Shown here: one piece after another, positions 35,043-44,695 of the stretch
Layout of the letters: the number at the start of each line of letters is the position of its first letter
Position numbering within the stretch: position 1 is the first letter of the stretch
Assembly (NCBI GenBank): GCA_964384025.1
Contig: CAYLJJ010000031.1
Coordinates: 1-58,816 of the forward strand
DNA length: 58,816 nt
Origin: CAYLJJ01 sp964384025
GTDB lineage: Bacteria > Myxococcota_A > Bradymonadia > UBA7976 > UBA1532
Reading direction: 5' to 3'
Made by a program: the position numbers and the translations under genes
Notes under the pieces: model-generated
The model's database searches: none
Told to the model about the DNA's origin: nothing
The model's input: only the letters and a program-made list of their open reading frames with translations

Positions 35043-37877
35043 ATGAAACATTTTCAGCCAAGCTGGGGCCTTTATGAATCTGCTCCTCCTGTTGAGGAGG
35101 CGGTTCAGGAGAGCCTCTTTACGCTGGGGAACGGTTATATCGGGGTCAGAGGAGCTTTGGAGGAGTCTTCCTCTGAGCAGCGTGGCTGTTTTCGTGCGGG
35201 TTTCTTTGAACATTACCCCTACCACTACCCCGAGCCCCTCTACGGTCAGGCTGAGCAGGGGGCCACCCTGCTCAGTCTGCCTGATGGGCTTCAGCTGGAG
35301 TTGGAGAATTCAGAGGGTCTCCTTCAGCTCACAGAGCGTTGTACACATATGCGCTGTCTGGATTTTAGAGAGGGGGTCCTCTATCGAGAGAGCCGCTGGC
35401 CCGATGCTACGCTTCTCAGGAGCGCGCGGCTCTCTCCTCTGGAGATGGGTCCCAGCCTCAGGATGCGCTGCCAAGTGCAAGCAGGAGAGAGCCCTCTTAC
35501 CCTCCGCTGCCATCTAGGAAAGCGCCGCCAACAGACTCAGCGAGGCTCAGATCCCCGTCGGGGATCTGGCTTGAGCGGTCTAGGCTATCACCAAGAGCTG
35601 CTCCCTGGACTGGGTCTACGCCTCTGGACCCAACGCAGCGCTCAGCATCTCTCTATCTTGGGGCTCGATCGCTGTGATCATCCCTGGCGTGAGGAGCGCG
35701 GCGTGGAAGGGATTACGCGGATCTATCAGCTCAGGCCAGGTGAGAAGCTCAACCTAGAGCGCAGCCTGATCTATGCTGACGCTCCTGCGCTCTTAGAGCG
35801 ACTGGCCGAGATGAGCTTTGAGCACCTCGAAGCGCGGCAGCGGAGGCTCTTGAACAGCTTCTGGGAAGATGCAGATGTTCAACTTGAGGGCCCGGCCTCT
35901 CTACAGCAGGGGATCCGCTTTGCGCTCTTCCAACTCTCTCAATCTCTGGGGTGCGAGCCCACCACCTCTATCGCTGCCAAGGGTTTGAGCAGCGCGGGCT
36001 ATGAGGGGCATATCTTCTGGGATGCGGAGATCTATATCCTGCCTGCCCTGCTCTACAACCAGCCCGAACGAGCACGACAGATCCTGAAGTTTCGAATCAA
36101 CACCCTCGCTGAAGCTCGGGAGCGGGCGCGTTCACTGAAACACAGAGGCGCGCTCTTTCCTTGGCGAACCCTAGATGGCCGCGAAGCCTCAGCTTACTTC
36201 CCGGCAGGCACCGCTCAATATCATATCAATGCTGATATCGCCTATGCCTTCCAGCGCTATCTAGAGGCCACCCAGGATGAAGCGCTTCTCTGGGAGGAGG
36301 GCGGCGCTGAGTTGATCTTAGAGACGGCGCGGTTTTGGCTCAGTCTGGGAGGCTTTACGCGACAGGGGTTCTCTATCCCCAGGGTGACGGGGCCGGATGA
36401 ATACAGCGCCATCGTAGACAATAACCTCTACACCAACCTGATGGCACAGGCGCATCTGCGCTGGGCTGCTGAGCTGTTGGAGCAGATCCAGAGAGAGGGG
36501 CAGCCCATCCCCTATGAACCTCAGGAGCTTGTAGCTTTTAAAGAGGCGGCTGAGGCGATCTACCTCCCCTTTGACCGGGAGATGGGCTTACACGCCCAAG
36601 ATCAGGGCTTCCTGGATCGCCCAGAATGGCCCTTCGCGATCCCGATCCAGGGAGAGGATCTCCTGCTCAAGTTTCACCCTCTGGATCTCTATCGTTATCA
36701 GGTGCTCAAGCAGGCGGATCTAGTCCTAGCCCTTCTCCTACAACCTCAAGCCTTCAGCGCTACCGAGCGCCTACGCGCTCTGCATTACTACCGAGATCGC
36801 ACCAGCCATGACTCCTCCCTCTCCCGCTGTATCCACGGTGTTGTTGCTCTAGCCTGCGGTGAGCTGGAGCCTGCCGAGGCGCAGCTCTCACAGGTCTTGC
36901 GGGTCGATCTGGACGATCTTTATGGCAATGCCGACAACGGTCTGCATATGGCGGCTTTGGGGGGCGCTTGGATGCTGTTGATCCAGGGCTTCGCGGGGAT
37001 GCGCAGCCAGGGCGGACGCCTCTCCTTTGAGCCCAGGCTCCCCCAGCAGCTCTCTGAGCTGGCTTTTAAGCTTCGCTGGCGAGGTCGTCAGCTCCAGATC
37101 TCTCTTAAGCAGGGCTTCGCTTACTATCGCTTGAGAGAGGGAGAGCCCCTGGAGATTCAGCACTTTGGGCACAGTTATCATCTGGAGACTGAGCTTCAGC
37201 TCCCTCTAGTTCCGGAGTTGAAAGCGATCCTCTTTGATCTGGACGGAGTCCTGAGCGACACCGCCGCTCAACACTTTCAAGCTTGGTCTCACTTGGCTGA
37301 GGAGTTGGGTATCTTCCTGGAGCCAAATTTTGAGGAGCAGCTCAAGGGGATCGGGCGCATAGAAGCGCTACGACGCATCTTGGCTCTTGGGAAGCTGGAG
37401 CTGGAGGAGGAGGAGGAGCGCGCCTTAGCCGCTCAGAAGAACAGGGAATATCAGCGGCTCATCGCCTCGCTGGGTCCTCGGGATCGTCTCCCAGGGATCA
37501 GCCGCTTCCTGGAGGAGCTGAGCGCGGCGGGGATTCGCCTTGCTCTCTGCTCTGCCAGCCGTAACGCCCCCTATCTCTTGGAGCGTTTGGGCCTCAGTGG
37601 ACTCTTTGAGCTGATCATAGATCCAAAGAGCTTGACTCAGGGGAAGCCTGATCCAGAGATCTTCCTTCGAGCCGCCGAAGGTTTGGGGGTTCATCCAGCG
37701 CGCTGTGTGGGAATAGAGGACGCGCTCGCTGGAGTAGAGGCGCTTCGTACGGCCGGGATCTTTGCTGTGGGCCTTGGAGTGGAGGCTGATTGGCGTTTGG
37801 AGAGTGCTGAGGGGCTCTCCTTGGTGGAACTGTTGCGACGACGCGACCCACATCATTCTGTTTGGTACAAGTCATGA
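35043..37877 (+). CDS. GH65 disaccharide phosphorylase fused to beta-phosphoglucomutase-like HAD domain
   Basis: A bifunctional protein of about 944 aa. Residues 1-715 are a GH65 phosphorylase: ESLFTLGNGYIGVRGALEE near the start, GHIFWDAEIYILPAL and the general acid Glu453 in TGPDEYS. These enzymes split trehalose, maltose or kojibiose with phosphate, giving beta-glucose-1-phosphate. Residues about 725-930 are a HAD phosphomutase: FDLDGVLSD (nucleophile Asp), LCSASRNAP, KPDPEIFL and GIEDALAGVEA. This type converts that product to glucose-6-phosphate, so both steps sit on one chain. Substrate cannot be assigned by eye. The start at 35043 is preferred (GGGAGCGAGG upstream, family-like N-terminus), although the frame is open from 34734. 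It is divergent from the SPFH pair. Confidence 0.9.
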   Translation: MKHFQPSWGLYESAPPVEEAVQESLFTLGNGYIGVRGALEESSSEQRGCFRAGFFEHYPYHYPEPLYGQAEQGATLLSLPDGLQLELENSEGLLQLTERCTHMRCLDFREGVLYRESRWPDATLLRSARLSPLEMGPSLRMRCQVQAGESPLTLRCHLGKRRQQTQRGSDPRRGSGLSGLGYHQELLPGLGLRLWTQRSAQHLSILGLDRCDHPWREERGVEGITRIYQLRPGEKLNLERSLIYADAPALLERLAEMSFEHLEARQRRLLNSFWEDADVQLEGPASLQQGIRFALFQLSQSLGCEPTTSIAAKGLSSAGYEGHIFWDAEIYILPALLYNQPERARQILKFRINTLAEARERARSLKHRGALFPWRTLDGREASAYFPAGTAQYHINADIAYAFQRYLEATQDEALLWEEGGAELILETARFWLSLGGFTRQGFSIPRVTGPDEYSAIVDNNLYTNLMAQAHLRWAAELLEQIQREGQPIPYEPQELVAFKEAAEAIYLPFDREMGLHAQDQGFLDRPEWPFAIPIQGEDLLLKFHPLDLYRYQVLKQADLVLALLLQPQAFSATERLRALHYYRDRTSHDSSLSRCIHGVVALACGELEPAEAQLSQVLRVDLDDLYGNADNGLHMAALGGAWMLLIQGFAGMRSQGGRLSFEPRLPQQLSELAFKLRWRGRQLQISLKQGFAYYRLREGEPLEIQHFGHSYHLETELQLPLVPELKAILFDLDGVLSDTAAQHFQAWSHLAEELGIFLEPNFEEQLKGIGRIEALRRILALGKLELEEEEERALAAQKNREYQRLIASLGPRDRLPGISRFLEELSAAGIRLALCSASRNAPYLLERLGLSGLFELIIDPKSLTQGKPDPEIFLRAAEGLGVHPARCVGIEDALAGVEALRTAGIFAVGLGVEADWRLESAEGLSLVELLRRRDPHHSVWYKS

Positions 37878-37972
37878 AACCTGACTGGTGAAGCTGATGT
37901 GAGACACAGGGTTTCAGTACATTAGAGATGGCATTCACTGAAGTTCCGAGGCGGGACGATGGATACGATGTT

Positions 37973-39784
37973 TCATAAACAAATAAACTCTAGGCGCTCC
38001 ATCAGGAAGAGAAGAGAGTAGAGAGCCGCCTCATCAACGCCTGGAATAGAGTTAAGGCTGCGGAGTTGAGCGGAGAGAGGGACCTCTTTAAGAGCACCCC
38101 AGATCCTCTGTTCTCCTGTGGAGAGTTGAAGCTGCTCAGGCTGAAGAAGGCGATGCTTTAGACGACGCAGAGATTTTTGGTGTCGCTCTCCAAAGTAGTC
38201 TTGAAGCTCACTGAGCTGATATCCCTGTCGGATCCCTTGATTGATCAAGGGAAAGGTTCCCAGCTCAGGAGGGACAGAAGAGGACTCGCTCAACTCCCCG
38301 TTGAAGAAGGCGTACTCTCCTTCTACCCAGCGGAAGATCTCCATCAACCGAGACTCTGCTTGAGCTGAGAGGACCTTAAAGAGGTCCTGAGCGGAGATCA
38401 GCTGTGATTGAAGCAAACAATCTCCTAAAGATAGATCCAGTTGAGAAGATTCGGAGAGGGCCTGTTTAAGCGCAGTGCGGCTGAGGAGGTGCTCAGCGAC
38501 CAGAGACTCTCCTAAGAGTTCAGCCCGCAAGTTACTGCTGAGCCGCTCTAAGCGACCTGAACGCCAAAAGATCTCCTTACGCTTCCCCTCACTCTCGATC
38601 AGCAGTCGCCCGGTGACTCGACAAGCACCATAGCGATAGAGCAGACGGGGGAGATCAAAGCGACCAAAGCGACCGCCAAACTCCGCCTCAGGGGGGGCCT
38701 GTAGAGGGGCTTCAAATCTCTCCGAGTTGCTTTCAATCCTGGGCTCCGTTCCCTCCCCCTCCTGAGCTTTAGGCTTTGATCGAAAAGAGAAGGTCTTGAG
38801 ATGCCTCCTCTGAGACCAGCTCTCCAGCTCCCTCTGCTCTGCGTTCTCCTCTTCAAGTTCTTTAGCGAAGATGGAACGCATAAAACGCCCCAGCTTGGCG
38901 CGCCCCTGTTGAAGCTCTTCTGCGGGGAGCTGCTCTTGGAGCAGCTCCAGGAACTCTGTGGCGCTCTGTGGTCGTCCTTGGGGGGCTCGAGAGAGCGCGC
39001 TGCGGAGCAACTCCAACAGCGCCTCGGGGCAGTCAGAGAGCTTCTCTAAGGCTGCGTCGATCTTACAATCCCGCACCCTCATCAAGATCTCCATCTCATC
39101 GCTGCCCTTAAAGAGGCGGTTCATCGCCAACATTTCAAAGAGCAGGATCCCTGCGCTGAAGAGATCAGCGCGGTGATCGATCCGATCCCCTGTAACTGTC
39201 TCTGGGCTTAGATATCCCAACTTGCCTCTAAGGGTTTGAGAGGGAGAGCCTCTCTCTTTGCGGCGGATCTTGGCCATCCCAAAATCCCCCAGCTTGACCT
39301 CCCCCTCATAGCCCAGGAGAAGATTGGAGGGAGAGATATTCTGATGTTTGATCTTGAGGGCTTTGCCTCTGCTGTCCTTGGCCTCATGAGCAGCCTCTAG
39401 AGCCTTGAGCAGCTTCCAGGTGATAAAGAGCGCCAGCTTGGGAGGTAGACGAATTCTTAGACGGGTGCAGCGGATCAGGAGCTTAAGGAGATCCTGACCA
39501 TAGATATACTCCATAACATTGAAGTACTCTCGTCCCAGCACGCCCAGATCCAAAATTTGAATGATATTGCTGTGTCGCAGCGAGAGCACCCTCTTAGCTT
39601 CATAGATAAACATATGGGCGATCTCATCGCTCTCTGCAAGTTGAGGCTGGAGCTTCTTAAGCGCGACTTGCTCCTGAGATCCCATCTGGAGGCTGCGCTG
39701 AGCTCGCCAGACTTGAGCCACACTCCCACTGCCCAAGGGGCTCAGGAGGAGGTATCTTCCAAACTGTCGCGGTTGGATTTTCAC
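37973..39784 (-). CDS. Kinase-like protein (HQN catalytic loop) with DUF4388-like C-terminal domain
   Basis: About 603 aa. Residues about 10-290 are a Ser/Thr kinase fold with a partly kept glycine loop (LGSGSVAQVW), the beta-3 lysine (VALKKL), an intact metal-binding DFG (KLGDFGMAKI) and an APE region (LSPETVTGD). The catalytic loop reads KHQNISPSNLLL, so the catalytic Asp of HRD is Asn. This predicts a pseudokinase or a very slow enzyme. A Glu/Arg-rich linker leads to a C-terminal region (about 370-600) beginning GRFDLPRLLYRYGACRVTGRL, resembling the DUF4388/PATAN regions found in delta-group signalling proteins. GTG at 39784 fits GGGGG upstream; a TTG at 39790 is an alternative. Divergent from the FHA-GGDEF gene. 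Confidence 0.8.
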   Translation of the reverse strand: MKIQPRQFGRYLLLSPLGSGSVAQVWRAQRSLQMGSQEQVALKKLQPQLAESDEIAHMFIYEAKRVLSLRHSNIIQILDLGVLGREYFNVMEYIYGQDLLKLLIRCTRLRIRLPPKLALFITWKLLKALEAAHEAKDSRGKALKIKHQNISPSNLLLGYEGEVKLGDFGMAKIRRKERGSPSQTLRGKLGYLSPETVTGDRIDHRADLFSAGILLFEMLAMNRLFKGSDEMEILMRVRDCKIDAALEKLSDCPEALLELLRSALSRAPQGRPQSATEFLELLQEQLPAEELQQGRAKLGRFMRSIFAKELEEENAEQRELESWSQRRHLKTFSFRSKPKAQEGEGTEPRIESNSERFEAPLQAPPEAEFGGRFGRFDLPRLLYRYGACRVTGRLLIESEGKRKEIFWRSGRLERLSSNLRAELLGESLVAEHLLSRTALKQALSESSQLDLSLGDCLLQSQLISAQDLFKVLSAQAESRLMEIFRWVEGEYAFFNGELSESSSVPPELGTFPLINQGIRQGYQLSELQDYFGERHQKSLRRLKHRLLQPEQLQLSTGEQRIWGALKEVPLSAQLRSLNSIPGVDEAALYSLLFLMERLEFICL

Positions 39785-39901
39785 AGCCAAGCCCCCATCT
39801 TAGAGTGAGGATCTCACAGCCCAGAGAACTCAGCAAGCCAGACTGTTCCAACTCTGGTGCCTGCTTGCGCATTTTCTACGCCTTCGGGTACTTTGAGCGT
39901 T

Positions 39902-40780
39902 ATGAAAGCAGGACACACCATTCGGATCACTCTCCCTCAAGAAACTACATGTTCTGAGAGTGAGCAAGAGATCATTGTTACGATCCACGGAGCACACATC
40001 GGCTCAAGACATGAGTTGGATCGGAGACAGGGCCTCAGCATCGGTCGCGATTTGACCTGCGATCTGAGCATCAATGAGGAGAGCGTCTCTCGACAACATT
40101 GCAAGCTATTCTACGAGAGAGGAGCTTGGAACATCATGGATCTTGGGAGCACCAACGGGACTTATGTCGCCGGACAGATGGTACGTGAAGCGATACTCAC
40201 GGATGGTGTTCTGATCAAGATCGGGAGCTGTATCTATAAATACCTCTCAGCTTCCAATGTAGAAGCAGCCTACTACGAAGAGATCTACCGTATGGCGATC
40301 TTTGATGGACTCACCCAGATTCATAACCGCAGATATTTTGTGGAGTACACAGAGCGGGAGATCAGTCGCTGCCTTCGTCATGAGCGACACCTCTCTTTAA
40401 TCCTCTTCGATATCGACCATTTCAAAAAGATCAATGACACTTTTGGGCATCTCAGTGGAGATCATGTTCTACGCACCCTCGCGGCTCGGATCAGCAAGCG
40501 GATGCGCAAAGAGGAGCTTTTCGCTCGCTACGCAGGAGATGAGTTTGTCATCGTCCTCCCCGAGAGCGAGGTCAATGAAGCTCTTAAGTTCGCAGAGATG
40601 CTCTGCGTCATCATTCAGGAGGAGAGCTTCTACTTTGACAGGCAGGCGATCCTGGTAAGCATCAGTTTAGGGGTCGCAGGGCTGAGTTCAGAGATGAAGA
40701 GCCCAAAGCAGCTCCTGGATGCTGCTGACAAAGCTCTCTACCGTGCTAAGGAGAGTGGGCGGAACCGCGCATCCCTTTAG
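39902..40780 (+). CDS. FHA domain diguanylate cyclase
   Basis: About 292 aa, soluble. An FHA phosphothreonine-binding domain at about 45-115 has the classic LSIGRDLTCDLSI, SVSRQH and DLGSTNGTYV motifs. A GGDEF domain at about 135-290 has FDGLTQIHNRRYF, LILFDIDHFKKINDTFGH and the active site YAGDEFVIVLPE. AGDEF is an accepted active variant, so cyclic di-GMP synthesis is expected. No RxxD inhibitory site is obvious. FHA input suggests control by a phosphorylated kinase partner; the kinase-like gene is divergent and 117 bases away, but its catalytic Asp is missing. An in-frame GTG near 39857 would add 15 residues. Confidence 0.9.
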   Translation: MKAGHTIRITLPQETTCSESEQEIIVTIHGAHIGSRHELDRRQGLSIGRDLTCDLSINEESVSRQHCKLFYERGAWNIMDLGSTNGTYVAGQMVREAILTDGVLIKIGSCIYKYLSASNVEAAYYEEIYRMAIFDGLTQIHNRRYFVEYTEREISRCLRHERHLSLILFDIDHFKKINDTFGHLSGDHVLRTLAARISKRMRKEELFARYAGDEFVIVLPESEVNEALKFAEMLCVIIQEESFYFDRQAILVSISLGVAGLSSEMKSPKQLLDAADKALYRAKESGRNRASL

Positions 40781-40842
40781 CCTTGAGCCTGAGTCCAGCT
40801 TCCCTTTAGCCTCTCTTCAAGCGAACAATGGGAGAGGCGTCT

Positions 40843-43800
40843 ATGTGGACCCAAATCATCCTCTGCGCCCTACTCTTAGGCTGTGAGGGCTTAACGCTGT
40901 TTCCAGGCTGGGAGGAGGACGAGGCTCCCCTCTTTGAGCGCAGCGTCGTCAACACCGTCCAGCAAGCGGTTCAGCTCAGCCTCAGTGAATCTGGGAGCAA
41001 CTTCCTCAGCCGTCATGCTGAAGATCTCATCGGCCTTTTTATGGAGGTGGGCGCGGATGGCTGGGTGGCGATGGATCTGCCCAACTATGACTTTGGGGAC
41101 CAAGAAACAGGGCTTGGGTTGAGGGATCTTCGGCTGGCCTTTAACACGCGTGAGATCGATCTAGAGCTACAGTTTGTACAGGAGCCGATGGGGATCCGTG
41201 TCATCGCTCGTCAGCTGCGTCTGAGGGTGGAGCGGGGCTCGGTCTGGATTGGCTTGATGGGAGATGTAGCTTGCCTCCTCAAGAATGATGAGGAGACAGG
41301 GCTCATTGTCGATGCAGACATCACCACAGATATCCTCATCGATCTGGATCGAGACGCTCGCCTCAACGTGGAGTTGGAGCTTCAACCCCTCTTGGTCCAC
41401 CACATCGGCTTTGAGTTGGAGCCGGATAATGAAGCTCCTGAATGTTTGGATAGCCCTGAAGCTTGTGAACGAGCCTGCTCAGCAGGGGAGGGGATTGGGG
41501 AGGTCATCACTGAGCTTATCGAGGGCTTACAGGAGCGCCTCAACGAGATGATTCTGCCTGCGGTGGATGAAGCTTTTGATGAGATCCTGGGACCCTTCCT
41601 GGAGAAGCCTCTTAACCTCATCGGTCACATCCATCCTCGTATCCTCAGCGAATATATCGCCACCGCCGCTGATGGTCACGCAAGCACTTTCCTGATCGCC
41701 CCCTCGCCAAATGGCTTCGCTGTGCTGGGCGATCAGGGGGAGCCTGGAGAGGGAGCTGCTCTAGCCCTGGATGTAGGCATGGAGGTACAGGATCATCCCT
41801 GCGTTCCTCCCATCTCCAACCCACCCCTCTTTACCCCTGGTCCTCCTCCAGATTTGAGACAGCTGGGGGTTGAAAACAACCACCTGGGCGCGGTGCTCTC
41901 GGAGGCCATGCTCAATCGCCTCCTCTGGACTCTGTATCGCAGTGGGACCCTCTGCCTCGCTCTGGACTCAAACAGTCTTCAGGAGTTAAGCGGCATCGGT
42001 CTGAGCACCGATGCCCTGGCCCTGATGCTGCCAGGCCTTAGAAATCTGGTTCAAGGGAGCCGCCCTCTACTCCTGACCCTTGATCCTCAGTTTCAGGCTG
42101 ATGACTTCCCTCTACTGCGCTTTCAAAGTGATCCAGAGGCCGCAGAGCGGCCAGGCATAAATGTCCGCCTGCCACGCTTGGGGATCTCAGTTTATGCCCT
42201 CCTGGAGGAGCGCTGGAGTCGTCTCTTCTCCGCTGAGGTCGATGCTCGAATGGGGCTGAGCCTTCAGATCCTCAACGATGAGATTCAGATCGCCATCGCT
42301 CCCCCTGAGGTTCTGGAGCTGCGCCTGGGCTATAACGAGCTGCTTGATCAGGCCAAGCTGCCTGAGCTGATGGAGTTGGTCCTTGATCTGGCCGCCGCCG
42401 CGCTCCTCAAACAGGATCTGGGACTCCAGCTTCCTGTGAGCGGTTGGATGGCAGACCTCAACCTGCCCTTGGATGCTCGGCTCCTCAGCTTAAGGACCGA
42501 GGGAGCCCATAAAGATTATCTCAGCGTCTGGTTGCAGCTGACGCGCAACCTGGGCGCTCCTCCAGCTTCTCAGCCGCGCTTGAATCGACCTCTCCTAGAG
42601 GCGCGGCTCTCCCGCTTCTCTCCCGTGGAGGGGACGTTGAGCCTTCAACTCCCCAAGGGTCGCTACCAATGGCGCCTGAACCCTGGCCCCTGGCGTCCCT
42701 CTCAGGAGCTAAAGAGCGCAAGCAGCCTAAAGATCAGAGAGCCTCGCCTCAAGCTGGTGGGACCCCATCAGCTCCAGCTCCGGCGCTTGGGCACAGAGGG
42801 GATCGAGGAGCTGAACTTTGAGCTGGAGGAGGCGATCTCTGAGCCTCCTCCAGGAGCCCCTGTAGGCTCACAGGGCTGCCAACAAACGCTGGGGCTCAAG
42901 GATCTGGGCCTCCTCCCGGCGCTCCTCCTCGCGCTCCTCCTCTTCACTCCAAAGAGGTTTCTCCTCTTGGCGTTTTTGTTTCTGCTGGCTTGCAGTGACA
43001 AGAGCGAAGCTCCTCAGACCTCCTGTGAAGAGTCTTCTGACTGTCCGAGAGGCCAAGTTTGCTTAGAGGGACTCTGTGAAGCCAGCGAGAGCTGCTTAAC
43101 CTCTCTGGAGTGCTGTCCAGGCGCAGATTGTCAGGGGGGTGTCTGTGTCCCCCTACCAAGCAACTGCCGTGAGGAGCAGGATTGCCCAAATAGCGCTTTA
43201 AGTTGCCAAGAGGGTCTTTGCCAGCGGATCTCCTGTGGAGGGGATGAGGATTGCGCTGAGGGCGACTTCTGCTTAGCGGGTTTCTGTCACCGCTCAGCGC
43301 CCTGTGGAGGCCAATGTGAGGGGGCCTGCTTTCCCCAACTTGACAGTTGCCGAACGCTGGAGAGCTGCTCTCAACGCTGCGCAGAGGGTGAGGTCTTGGT
43401 GGTTGAAAACGCCCTGGAGTTCTCCAACTCCAGCTGTGATCTCAGCCAAGCTCACTGTAGTTGCGTCGCCTCTCCTCCGATCGAGCCGGCTGATTATGGA
43501 CGCTATGCCAGTATGGATCTCTTAGGGGGAGAGGCGGTTTTTGCGGCCTATGACGCTGACTTTGGAGATCTGGTCTTCATAGAAGGGGTAGAGGCTGGGG
43601 CGCCTCACTTGAGCTACTTGGATGGGATCCCTGAGGGAGGTGTCATCAGCCATGATCCCAGCGGTCTCCGAGGAGGGCGCACTGAACCAGGGCCAGATCG
43701 AGGGCGCTACGCTCGCCTTAAGATCGACTCAAGTGGTCAAGCTTTGATCGCTTACTATGACGCCACTGCAGGAGATTTAAGGTTGCTGAGAGGGCGGCCA

Positions 43801-44640
43801 GGGGCTTGGGCAGCCCCAGAGATCATCGACAGCGCTGGAGATGCTGGGCGATATCTGCGTATGGCCTTGGGCTCGGATGGCCAGATCCATCTGCTCTACC
43901 ATGCCCAGGAGGGAGGCCGCGCGGGGCTTCGCTATGCTCGGGGTCGTGAAAGCTTTGAGATCTCCGAGGTCTCCTTTAGGCCCAGCACAGATGAACCCGC
44001 TCCTCTGGGTTTAACCCCCAAACGCCATGGCCTGATGCCCTGTCTGCGTTTGACTCCTGACGGAGAGCTTCTGGGAGCCTTCTATGATGGCGAAGAGGGC
44101 TGGCTCTATCTCCTCAAGGGGGGTGCTACGGGCTTCTCGCTCTATCCCATGGAGGCCAACTTTGAAGATCTGGGGCCTCGCTATGAGAAGCTCGGAGAGC
44201 ATGACTTAGGGCGCTTCTGTGATCTGGAGTTGATCCCCGAGGGGGTCGCTGTGACCTTCCGAGATGAAACCACCCATGCGTTGCTCCTCTACTTGGGCGC
44301 CGTTGAGGGGGGTGGGAATCTTGAGCAGGTAGATGAAGGGGGACGAGGGATTCGTCGCCTGGTGGGCGCGGATCCGGTGATGGCTCAGCAAGGAGATAAT
44401 CTGATCATCGCCTACCAAGATGCGACAGAGAACGACCTGCTGCTCTCTGTACGCAACAGCGCGGGGCTCTGGGCTCATCTACGGCCTGCTGCATCTGCGG
44501 GCGCCTTGGGCTTCTATAACTCAATGATACTTCAGGGAAACACGCTTCTGCTGGGTACCCTGGAGTTGCGCACAACCTTCAGCGGTCACAGTCAACATCG
44601 CCTCTGGGTGTTCCCTCTTGGGATCCCTCAGCCTTTTTGA
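40843..44640 (+). CDS. 1265-aa in-frame join of two secreted proteins
   Basis: The N-terminal part (to about residue 705) is a lipoprotein with signal MWTQIILCALLLGC and GGAGAGG just upstream. It has amphipathic alpha/beta sequence resembling a TULIP/BPI-type lipid-binding plan (my guess; for example LSEAMLNRLLWTLYRSGTL). It ends in GSQGC, a hydrophobic helix and FTPKR, a MYXO-CTERM-like tail. Immediately after, KRFLLLAFLFLLAC is a near-perfect lipoprotein signal. It is followed by Cys-rich CPRGQVCLEGLCE-type modules (about 715-880) and a beta-propeller-like repeat region (AYYDATAGDLRLL, AYQDATENDLLLS) to the end. No stop separates the parts. An in-frame TTG at 42967 with AAAGAGG 9 bases upstream could restart translation but leaves too short a signal. 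This may be a true fusion, two genes with a lost stop, or a base-call error. Confidence 0.65.
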   Translation: MWTQIILCALLLGCEGLTLFPGWEEDEAPLFERSVVNTVQQAVQLSLSESGSNFLSRHAEDLIGLFMEVGADGWVAMDLPNYDFGDQETGLGLRDLRLAFNTREIDLELQFVQEPMGIRVIARQLRLRVERGSVWIGLMGDVACLLKNDEETGLIVDADITTDILIDLDRDARLNVELELQPLLVHHIGFELEPDNEAPECLDSPEACERACSAGEGIGEVITELIEGLQERLNEMILPAVDEAFDEILGPFLEKPLNLIGHIHPRILSEYIATAADGHASTFLIAPSPNGFAVLGDQGEPGEGAALALDVGMEVQDHPCVPPISNPPLFTPGPPPDLRQLGVENNHLGAVLSEAMLNRLLWTLYRSGTLCLALDSNSLQELSGIGLSTDALALMLPGLRNLVQGSRPLLLTLDPQFQADDFPLLRFQSDPEAAERPGINVRLPRLGISVYALLEERWSRLFSAEVDARMGLSLQILNDEIQIAIAPPEVLELRLGYNELLDQAKLPELMELVLDLAAAALLKQDLGLQLPVSGWMADLNLPLDARLLSLRTEGAHKDYLSVWLQLTRNLGAPPASQPRLNRPLLEARLSRFSPVEGTLSLQLPKGRYQWRLNPGPWRPSQELKSASSLKIREPRLKLVGPHQLQLRRLGTEGIEELNFELEEAISEPPPGAPVGSQGCQQTLGLKDLGLLPALLLALLLFTPKRFLLLAFLFLLACSDKSEAPQTSCEESSDCPRGQVCLEGLCEASESCLTSLECCPGADCQGGVCVPLPSNCREEQDCPNSALSCQEGLCQRISCGGDEDCAEGDFCLAGFCHRSAPCGGQCEGACFPQLDSCRTLESCSQRCAEGEVLVVENALEFSNSSCDLSQAHCSCVASPPIEPADYGRYASMDLLGGEAVFAAYDADFGDLVFIEGVEAGAPHLSYLDGIPEGGVISHDPSGLRGGRTEPGPDRGRYARLKIDSSGQALIAYYDATAGDLRLLRGRPGAWAAPEIIDSAGDAGRYLRMALGSDGQIHLLYHAQEGGRAGLRYARGRESFEISEVSFRPSTDEPAPLGLTPKRHGLMPCLRLTPDGELLGAFYDGEEGWLYLLKGGATGFSLYPMEANFEDLGPRYEKLGEHDLGRFCDLELIPEGVAVTFRDETTHALLLYLGAVEGGGNLEQVDEGGRGIRRLVGADPVMAQQGDNLIIAYQDATENDLLLSVRNSAGLWAHLRPAASAGALGFYNSMILQGNTLLLGTLELRTTFSGHSQHRLWVFPLGIPQPF

Positions 44641-44695
44641 GCACAGATCGATGCTGAGGATGCTCAGCGTGAGAGCAGCTCAAGCGCCGCCGCGT

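Noticed and set aside
37875..37916. TGAAACC/GGTTTCA inverted repeat after the GH65 fusion gene
   Set aside because: Only 7 bp with a 28-base loop and no T-run, so chance is a sufficient explanation.
44653..44668. GCTGAG-GATG-CTCAGC hairpin between convergent genes as a terminator
   Set aside because: A 6-bp stem is present but no T-tract follows on either strand.
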